Assembly: GCF_014218335.1 (NCBI RefSeq)
Contig: NZ_AP023367.1
Coordinates: forward strand, 4,459,501 to 4,523,500
Length of the DNA stretch: 64,000 bases
Source: Anaerocolumna cellulosilytica
Lineage (GTDB): Bacteria; Bacillota; Clostridia; Lachnospirales; Lachnospiraceae
Direction: 5' to 3'
The notes beneath the pieces were generated by a model, which was given only the letters and a program-made list of their open reading frames with translations, did no database searches and had not been told where the DNA came from. Shown here in pieces: positions 17,190-25,200 of the stretch (its first letter is position 1; every line of letters begins with the position of its first letter). The translations under genes and the position numbers were made by a program.

Positions 17190-20100
17190 CTACAGCGGTT
17201 TAAACAGATCCTTAATTACGCTCTGCTGCATATAATAATTGTTTATACATTCTGATAAAGTTTTATCATCCTGCATCTCTAAGGCTGTAAGCATAAAATT
17301 CAATTGATTATATCTTGTGTCTTCCTCAAGCTTCATATCCTGTCCTAACCGTACAGTAACACTTTCTGTATTAACTATCTGCCCTTCACTGTCCTCTTCT
17401 GAAATATAATACTGTATACTTTCATCACAAAACAAGATAAATTCCTTAACATGTATTCCAAGATAAACATTCATCATTTCTTCTGCTATACATTCACCCG
17501 TTCCTTTTTTATCCTGCAAACTGTAATGTATGGTGACTTTATTGGCAGGATTGCTTATATATTCGATGTAAAACCGATCATTAATCCCCGGGCTTAAACT
17601 AAGCACATCCTGAAATCTTTTAAAGAATGGCAGTACAATCCCTTTTTCAACAAACTGATGCAGATTATAGTCTATGAATTCCATATCATTATTTGTAAAC
17701 TGTTCTTGTGTTGAAAATTTCTTTAACAAGGCCAGCATACATACATCATTATCTTCATATACCAATTCTTTCTTCATAATCTCGAATAACTCAAGCTTCA
17801 ATGCTCTGTCCATAATCACATATTTATAAGCGTAATAAGATAAAAAACCACGTATTAACTTATGATTGGTTCCTCTTCTATAATATCTAAGAAATACGTC
17901 TATACCTTTTTCCAGATAACTTTCCGCAAAAAGAATTTGACCTAACAGCCGTTCTTCCAGTAAAGCTGTATCTAGTTCAAAACCGTTGGCGGCTTCCCAA
18001 AGGCTGTACATATCTTCTGTTGTACCATTATAGTGCTCAACCAGATACAGTAAAATTTCCTCATTATATTTGCCTTCCTTAAAAATATAGAAAGCCAGTT
18101 TGGCAAGACGCTTCTCCTCTTCTTCATCCTGCGTCTCCTGCAATAAGTATGAACATAGTTTTATCAGTCGTTTGGAGGCAACTCCATCATATCCAAACTC
18201 CCAGGCTGCCTTCTTAGCAGTTTCGTAATTATCCCTAATAATCAATATTTCAAGCAGTTTGTTTCTGTCATCCTTTTTAAGCTCTTTTAAATCAATTTTT
18301 TGAAGATAGGTCTCTACTTGTTCACCTTGGAAATTATCATAATAATACGCAATCAAATCGAATAAAATCTTACTGTAGTATGCACCCGTTAATCCTTTCA
18401 CCTGTAAAAGCAATTTACGGATTTCTACAGACTGGTCATCAAATTTTTGATAGACTCCTGCTCTTTCCGAAAGATTTAGCAGCAGCATAGGATGTACAGC
18501 ACCGTGTACAAAACAGCTCTCACTGTAATAGTCCCACGGCATAAGCTTGTTTAATGTATAGTCTACCGTAGTTGAATAACGATTATCCATAGTATCTATT
18601 AGTAGTATCTCAGCACTTCCGGTATAGATATCAACCTGCGCACAACCATTGATCAATGGAATATATACCTCTTCTTCTATTTCCTTATGCACAACACAAA
18701 CCCCTTTTATTAAGGGATTGTTGCAACCTATCTCATATCTAAACAAAACATAGGGAAGCTCTAATGCAACCTCAGCTGTCATACCTTGTCTCGTTATAAT
18801 TTCTTCATACAACAAGGCAAGATTAGGATTGATAACGTGTTCTTTTAAAAGCCTGTAAGCAAACTGTTCCATCCGCATGTAATAATTGTGATAGATTGCT
18901 GGCAGCTTTTCTTTATTCTTGATGATATAGGCATATAAAAATGCTTTTTTCCTGTCACTTAAATTACTGTTATAGATAAAATATAAAAGTATTGGCTGAG
19001 GTAGTTCCACCTCCCCAGTTTCATCCAACGTGTACATATAATACTCATAAAGTTCGGTAATTCTAAGTTGTTCTTCCACACCAAGACGGAACCATTTAAA
19101 ATACCGAATATTTCTCTTATGCCCCTTAATTAAGAGACTGCAGATGGCAGACAACAAGTCTTTCATCTGATAGTCCTTGTACAGTCTTATCAAGCAGTTA
19201 TATATTAAATCATGATACTTCTTTCTTCGGCCTGCCATATATGTAAACAGAATTGCTGTTTCTTCTGTGATACAATTGTTTTTTGTACCCCAATTTAAAA
19301 TCTGAATTTCAAAAGCACTTAATTCATGTAGAAGTACCGGTTCTTCACTGATTGCTGTTATTGCTTCGTAATAAAGAATGGGACTCTTACAACCCCGTTC
19401 AAATTGCTGCTTTATTTCAGCAAGCTTCAATGCCTTGTTATGATCGTACCGTTTATCTATATAGAACAGAAGCCAAAGAAGCCTCCAGTCAGAAGTCTGC
19501 TCATAGCTTTCCCTGGTAGCCTGAAGAGCTTCTTCTATGGCACTATCCTCCTTGGTATGCATGGCTTTTAAATATAGATAACCACAATACTTTATTGACG
19601 CCGTAAACTTCCATACGTCTGCCTTTGCCTGTAAATCCTCAAGCTGGTTACCAGCCTCTGTCTCCTTACCTGAAACAATTAGCAGGTGTACATAGATAAG
19701 ATGATAAAAATCCTTATCCCCAACTGTCATTAAATCCTGTAAGACAGGAGCTGTCTGTGTTACATATTCCTCTAGGGATAACTTATTCAGACGGAAGTTT
19801 AAATAATTGTCTATTACTAGATAAGCATACTCCCGGTATTTTTTATAATCCTCACTTTTTTCCTTTTTCCCTTTTTTACATTTGCAAGTAATTTCTACAA
19901 TCATAGTATCATGTACCGTTGTTAGATAAATCCTGCCATAATTAATTCCCGGGCGCATATACGCAGGATTTAAAACAAATTCCAAAGGATAGGTATTCCC
20001 TACAAAATAATCAGACCAGATAATCTTATGATCCAAGGTAATAAAAGGGACATCTGTCGTAACTCGGATTTCTGCATATCCCCAATTATCCTTCATCAAT

Positions 20101-20771
20101 GTTACCTTATCCATGATATTATCACTTCCGATGTTATAATTCAGGACATTTTTATCTACGATGAAATTCACATGAAGCTTTTTACGTATGGTGACCAAAA
20201 ATTCCTCCAAAGCCTGGCTCGCTGACCTGCTTCTTATCAGTCCCTGGTGTAACAGTTGATATTTTGCATCATGATATGTAACTACCTGACTAAATTCTCT
20301 GGTTTTTAAAAGCTTAATGGCTTCTGCCCAGTCCGACTTGGCAAGGTTGGTAAAATTATATAAATCTTTGACTTTACCTAAAGATGAATTAAGGTACGGA
20401 GCTTCTATGGTAATGGTAAAGGGCAGCTGTAGCTCTCCACATTCGCTTACAATACAAATATGACCCTTTATAATTTCTCCGGGCTTTTCATAGTCTCCAA
20501 GAACTTCATAGGTTATCTGGTTTTCTGCCCCTATGAAACTGTCCTGCTTAAGATAAAACAAAGGATGCGAAGAATAAAGGATGCCTTTAAACGATGTATT
20601 CCGTGTATTCTTAATTGTAAAATTGCCAGAATAAGTCCTTCCAGCATCCACTGATATTACTATTTCTTCTTCCGACAATAAAATATCCGGCTTTTCATAT
20701 TCAAAAACACACTTTGCCAAACGCTCTACTTTTTCTTTCAATTGTTTCACCCCAAGCCTTGTTTTGTTCAT
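17190..20771 (-). CDS. large beta-sandwich plus alpha-solenoid protein (DUF5717-like)
   Basis: This is a 1193-residue soluble protein with no signal peptide. Residues ~30-330 look like repeated beta-sandwich domains (VDAGRTYSGNFTIKN, RPGINYGRIYLTT). Residues ~340-1000 are an alpha-solenoid of TPR-like helical pairs. The last ~150 residues return to beta structure (KVTIHYSLQDKKG, ESVTVRLGQDM). I associate this architecture with DUF5717, found next to DUF5716 in Lachnospiraceae; its function is unknown. The start is uncertain: ATG 20771 has no ribosome site, whereas a TTG at 20741 (giving MKEKVERLAK) has GGGGTG 6 bases upstream. An extended -10 promoter lies at 20808-20816. It is the first gene of the four-gene cluster. 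Confidence 0.8.
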   Translation of the reverse strand: MNKTRLGVKQLKEKVERLAKCVFEYEKPDILLSEEEIVISVDAGRTYSGNFTIKNTRNTSFKGILYSSHPLFYLKQDSFIGAENQITYEVLGDYEKPGEIIKGHICIVSECGELQLPFTITIEAPYLNSSLGKVKDLYNFTNLAKSDWAEAIKLLKTREFSQVVTYHDAKYQLLHQGLIRSRSASQALEEFLVTIRKKLHVNFIVDKNVLNYNIGSDNIMDKVTLMKDNWGYAEIRVTTDVPFITLDHKIIWSDYFVGNTYPLEFVLNPAYMRPGINYGRIYLTTVHDTMIVEITCKCKKGKKEKSEDYKKYREYAYLVIDNYLNFRLNKLSLEEYVTQTAPVLQDLMTVGDKDFYHLIYVHLLIVSGKETEAGNQLEDLQAKADVWKFTASIKYCGYLYLKAMHTKEDSAIEEALQATRESYEQTSDWRLLWLLFYIDKRYDHNKALKLAEIKQQFERGCKSPILYYEAITAISEEPVLLHELSAFEIQILNWGTKNNCITEETAILFTYMAGRRKKYHDLIYNCLIRLYKDYQMKDLLSAICSLLIKGHKRNIRYFKWFRLGVEEQLRITELYEYYMYTLDETGEVELPQPILLYFIYNSNLSDRKKAFLYAYIIKNKEKLPAIYHNYYMRMEQFAYRLLKEHVINPNLALLYEEIITRQGMTAEVALELPYVLFRYEIGCNNPLIKGVCVVHKEIEEEVYIPLINGCAQVDIYTGSAEILLIDTMDNRYSTTVDYTLNKLMPWDYYSESCFVHGAVHPMLLLNLSERAGVYQKFDDQSVEIRKLLLQVKGLTGAYYSKILFDLIAYYYDNFQGEQVETYLQKIDLKELKKDDRNKLLEILIIRDNYETAKKAAWEFGYDGVASKRLIKLCSYLLQETQDEEEEKRLAKLAFYIFKEGKYNEEILLYLVEHYNGTTEDMYSLWEAANGFELDTALLEERLLGQILFAESYLEKGIDVFLRYYRRGTNHKLIRGFLSYYAYKYVIMDRALKLELFEIMKKELVYEDNDVCMLALLKKFSTQEQFTNNDMEFIDYNLHQFVEKGIVLPFFKRFQDVLSLSPGINDRFYIEYISNPANKVTIHYSLQDKKGTGECIAEEMMNVYLGIHVKEFILFCDESIQYYISEEDSEGQIVNTESVTVRLGQDMKLEEDTRYNQLNFMLTALEMQDDKTLSECINNYYMQQSVIKDLFKPL

Positions 20772-20807
20772 TCTATGATTGCATTTTTTATGAAATAAAT
20801 TATAATG

Positions 20808-20816
20808 ATTATAACA
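20808..20816 (-). promoter_or_regulatory. extended -10 promoter of the solenoid/Hsp70-like cluster
   Basis: On the minus strand TGTTATAAT is a perfect extended -10 (TGnTATAAT). A weak -35-like TTGCGT sits 19 bases upstream of the TATAAT hexamer. The predicted RNA start is about 30 bases before the ATG at 20771 and 60 before the alternative TTG. Confidence 0.55.
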
Positions 20817-20953
20817 CTAATCGACATATATACGCAATAGAAAGAGGCAGTCAAATATGCAAAAGGTTTCGTTCATAAACCTGAGTCTAATAGCCTAAAA
20901 TAACAGTATCTTTTGATATACCTCTACATTAAATAACAGGAAGGAATACAGTA

Positions 20954-22057
20954 ATGATAACACCTAAGGAACACTTTCACGGAAGTGATTTAGAAAAGAT
21001 AGAAGCTGTTTATGGAATCAAAAAAGAGGATATTACCAGCTTTTCAGCTAACGTAAATCCTCTTGGCATCTCTCCTAAGCTTAGAACCTCTCTAACAGAA
21101 CAAATAGATGCTATTACAGGTTATCCTGACAGAGAATATACTAGTCTTAGGAGCAGTATTGCAAATTATATAAAAGCAGATAAAAAACATGTTCTAGTAG
21201 GGAATGGTTCCACAGAACTTATATCCATCCTAGTACAGTTAACTGCACCTAAGAAAGCAATGATTATAAGCCCAACCTACTCTGAATATGAAAGAGAAAT
21301 CTCACTGGCAGGCGGAAGCTGCTCCTATTATGCTCTTACAGAGTCTTCTCTCTTTCAGTTGGATACAAAAGCGTTTCTAAAAGAATTGACAGAAGAGTTT
21401 GACCTTTTAGTAATTTGTAATCCAAATAACCCTACCTCCTCCTATATCTCTTCACAAGATTTAGACAAGATATTTACTATCTGCGAAACAAAGGGAATCT
21501 TATGCATGGTAGATGAGACATATGTAGAATTTGCGGAAGACATGGAGATGATTACTGCAATCCCTCTTATAGAAAAGCACAAAAACGTAGTAGTACTGCG
21601 AGGCATCTCTAAATTCTTTGCCGCTCCAGGCCTGCGTTTAGGATACGCTGTGTGCAGTGATGAGAATTTAATCCATGCTGTTAATGCCAGAAAAAATCCA
21701 TGGACGATTAATACTTTGGCAGCAATCGCCGGTGAAATTATGTTCTCTGATACAGAATACATTATGGCTACCAAGGAATTAATGAGAACAGAGCGAAACC
21801 GTATTTGCAAACAATTATCCGATTGCTCCAATGTAAAAGTGTACCCGCCTGCTGCTAATTTTGTACTGGTTAAGATTTTAAAGGAGGGCATCACTGCTGC
21901 AAACCTTTTTGATGCTGCCATCAGAAAAGGACTCATGATAAGGGACTGTTCGACTTTTCCTGGACTGGATGATACGTATTTTAGGTTCTGTTTTATGTCT
22001 CCTGAGAAAAATACAGAACTATTGGAGCTATTGTTTGAATTTATAAGAGAATTATGA
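20954..22057 (+). CDS. PLP-dependent class I/II aminotransferase, HisC/CobD-like
   Basis: This is a fold-type I PLP enzyme of 367 residues. Visible elements are FSANVNPLG near the N-terminus (typical of CobD/HisC-type proteins), VGNGSTELI (phosphate binding), NPNNPTS (Asn binding PLP O3'), DETYVEF (Asp to the pyridine N) and RGISKFFAAPGLRLGY, whose Lys forms the internal aldimine. The opening HGSDLEKIEAVYGI is more like CobD (threonine-phosphate decarboxylase) than like HisC, but substrate cannot be settled without context; no cobalamin or histidine genes are nearby. AGGAAGGA lies 8 bases before ATG. It is on the opposite strand from both the solenoid cluster and the NRPS/PKS locus, so membership in the latter is doubtful. 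Confidence 0.88.
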   Translation: MITPKEHFHGSDLEKIEAVYGIKKEDITSFSANVNPLGISPKLRTSLTEQIDAITGYPDREYTSLRSSIANYIKADKKHVLVGNGSTELISILVQLTAPKKAMIISPTYSEYEREISLAGGSCSYYALTESSLFQLDTKAFLKELTEEFDLLVICNPNNPTSSYISSQDLDKIFTICETKGILCMVDETYVEFAEDMEMITAIPLIEKHKNVVVLRGISKFFAAPGLRLGYAVCSDENLIHAVNARKNPWTINTLAAIAGEIMFSDTEYIMATKELMRTERNRICKQLSDCSNVKVYPPAANFVLVKILKEGITAANLFDAAIRKGLMIRDCSTFPGLDDTYFRFCFMSPEKNTELLELLFEFIREL

Positions 22058-22076
22058 TACTGTTTTTAACTTAAAT

Positions 22077-22109
22077 AACTCATTATGAATATAAGTTTCA
22101 TAATGAGTT
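22077..22109 (+). terminator. hairpin downstream of the aminotransferase gene
   Basis: AACTCATTATGAA / TTTCATAATGAGTT is a near-perfect 13-bp stem with a 6-base loop starting about 20 bases after the stop. The following tract is only weakly T-rich, so termination strength is uncertain. Confidence 0.65.
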
Positions 22110-22138
22110 TCTGAATAATATTCTCCCATTTATTAAAT

Positions 22139-22207
22139 AATACTCCAAAAGATAGCATGCACTTATCCTATTGATTGTGTTTAGCTAGGCATATCTTTTG
22201 GAGTATT
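22139..22207 (-). terminator. 16-bp perfect inverted repeat at the end of the NRPS/PKS locus
   Basis: AATACTCCAAAAGATA (22139-22154) is exactly complementary to TATCTTTTGGAGTATT (22192-22207) with a 37-base loop. It begins 18 bases past the stop codon of the last PKS gene, and on the minus strand the second arm is followed by ATTTAATAAATGGG. It is the probable end of the biosynthetic transcript, though the loop is unusually long for an intrinsic terminator. Confidence 0.55.
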
Positions 22208-22224
22208 TCCTAGTACTTACATCA

Positions 22225-25200
22225 TTAAAATATATACGAATCATTTCTTTTTATTATGAAATCACCTGACAGCATCTTATGATGCCTGTGTTCCATTATG
22301 TAGATAGTATTTATAACTTTGCCTGTTAAAATAAGCTCTTCCGGTTTATATACTGATGAATACATGTATCTAGCCAGTTTTTTCCTTATCAAGTCCCAGT
22401 ACTCTGTTATCTCATCCACAATCTGCGCATAATCCGTTTTTGGTCTGAAAATCATTCTAGCCCTGTAGGATTCAACTTTTTTAATGTTAATTACTTCATT
22501 AAGGCAATTAATTAATGGAACCACGTTCTCAGAAAGAACTTTCTCATCTTCTACTATCGTAGTATAAATCTCCTGAAACAACTTAATGTTTTCCAAACCC
22601 TTTAACACTATGTCTTTATACTTTAAATAGTTTTCTCCGAAGACATGTAAATGATTAAGTTGACTATTTTTATTTCCGTTGATTTCTTCGTCAGAATATA
22701 ATGAGTAATTAGAATAACTTGGAATTCTAGTCATATCATTTTGAAAATTATTAATAAAACCTTCATAGGAGTTTATGACATCATCATACCCTAGTACACA
22801 TTTTTCATAAGCAAGAGAGTCACTATGCCTGTGTTCAATAATATAACATTCTCTTTTCGTTTCATTAAAACCATAAATCAGCCAACTATGTGCCAAATGT
22901 TTCTTATGAAAAGTATCATTTCTGATTGGCTCATAATAAGAATCCACCCAAAGGATTACCGGCTTTCCTTCGGTAATTGAACTGGTTATATCATAAATAA
23001 TATCTTGGCTGGTATTTTTTGCATGGGCAATTATTCCAATTTCATTTAAAATAATTGAATTATCTTTTATTGAATGGTAACTGACACTTAAGGGAATCTT
23101 ACTATTATCACTATAATCATAGGCTATGATTTGATTCGTCAAAAACGCCAATACATCCTTCCTAAAGTATTTGACTACAGGAAAAAGAGAATTGTAAAAG
23201 CAGCTTTTATAATATACATCATTAAAAGGCTCGATACCCTCTAGTATCACCTCATTACTTACAGTGGCCTCAAGTGAAGGCTTTTCAGAATTGCAATCCA
23301 ATGTATGTACTAATGAGAAAGCCTCGGGAGAGGTCTCCGCTTTATTTTTACTTATACCTTCGCCACATGACTTACTGTCAAGGAATGCTGCAAACTCTGC
23401 TAAGGTTGGATATTTATCAATATCTGAAGCATCTGCCAATATGCCCATTTTTTCTAACTCTACTTCCATTCCTACAGCAATAATGGAATTTCCCCCAATC
23501 TCATTAAATCTATCATTTACGTTAATTTCCTCAATATCCAACATACCTCCCCATACATCTGCCAACCGTTTCTCAGTTTCTGTATAGGAACCGCTTTCCC
23601 GGCCATTTATTTTAACTGCTGTATAATTACTTCTCCTATCAATACTGCATCTCTCAGAAGGAACTCGTTCTCCACTATTTTTTCTTACTATATAGTCATT
23701 AACAATATCAGGAATATTAATGTTTGTACCTGTGGATGACTCTCTCAAAACACGAATATTTAATTCACCCGGAATAACTCTCTGTATTCCGCTGTGTAAT
23801 ACCCTGTCAAATGCATTTATTGCCTCAGATATATCCATTGGTTTTAAAAATTCAATGCCACTTATCACACCATAGTCATATGCCATTCCTGTGTCTTTCC
23901 AAGCAGGCCAGTTAATTACGAAAGTCCTCTTACCCTGATTGTTTCTGTATGCTGCATATGCATCAAGAAAAGAATTTGCAGAAGTATAATCTCCCTGTCC
24001 TGCCCTTCCTATCAAAGATTCCATAGATGAAAACATTACAAAAAAGTCCGGTTCATCATCTTCGGTAAGTTTATCAAGAATCCATGTCCCAAACACTTTA
24101 GGGTTTAATACGTCTTTAAAAACAGTTTCATCTTTCTTAAAGATAAACCCGTCTCCAGCTACACCAGCACAATGGATAATTCCATTAATTCTACCGTATT
24201 TTTCCCTTAAGAAATTAACACATTTTTTCATATCATCCCAATTCGACACATCCGCCTCACAAAGCTCCACCACCGATCCTGTCTCTTCGATTTCACGTAT
24301 CTTCTTTATTTGCTTTGCTCGCTTCCCTCCCTTTTCCTCTTCCATTTTCCATTCATTCTTAACTGGAAATTGACTTCGGCTAATCAATGCAAGTTTTACA
24401 TTTTCCTTTTCTGCTAAATATTGTCCTATCTCAAGTCCAATGCCACCAGTGCCACCTGTTATTATGTATACTCCATTTCTTTTAATCACAACCTTATCTG
24501 TGGCTTCCCGGGAAAGTACCACATTCTCCAGCGTCTCTACATACTTATTCCCATCACGATATGCAATTATATAATCTTTAGCAGTTCGATCCAACTCCGC
24601 AATTATGTCCTCAACTGTTGTTTTGCTGTCAATATCCAGACACCTTATGGCAAATTTTCTGTATTCTTTTGGAATTACCCTGCCCAATCCAAAAAGTGGT
24701 GCTTGCCATGGACTGAGATTTTCCTCACTACCGGTAACTTGATTTACATTTTGTGAAACCAATAAAAAATCTACCTTTTGTTTATTCTCACTTTGGAGAA
24801 GTGCTCTTATCAGGTTCAAAAAGCTAAATACTCCTCTTTGTTGGATTTCATGTAATTCACGAATGGTTTCAGGTTCCATGGTATCCATAGATATAGTAAT
24901 ATATAATACCTTCGAAAGTTGCCGTCCGCTGACTTCAGCAATGAGTCGGGTATAGTCGTGCATGGATTTACCAACTATGTATCTGTCATCACTAATTTTG
25001 CTGAAAGTATCTCCAAATTCAGCAAGAATTACCTCTCTTCCGGCCTCTCTTATTCCGGCTGTTATTTCCCGCCCCATATCGCTACCGTTGCATAAAACAA
25101 GTACACCTCCTTGATTAGAATGTACAGAAAACCTTTCCTCGCTAACCTTCTTCCAGAGAATTGTATGAAACATGTCAACCTCTCCGGTAGTGTTTGCACT

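Noticed and set aside
20954-22057. Aminotransferase as a tailoring or precursor enzyme of the NRPS/PKS locus
   Set aside because: It is on the opposite strand, separated by terminator-like repeats, and its CobD/HisC-like sequence fits primary metabolism equally well.
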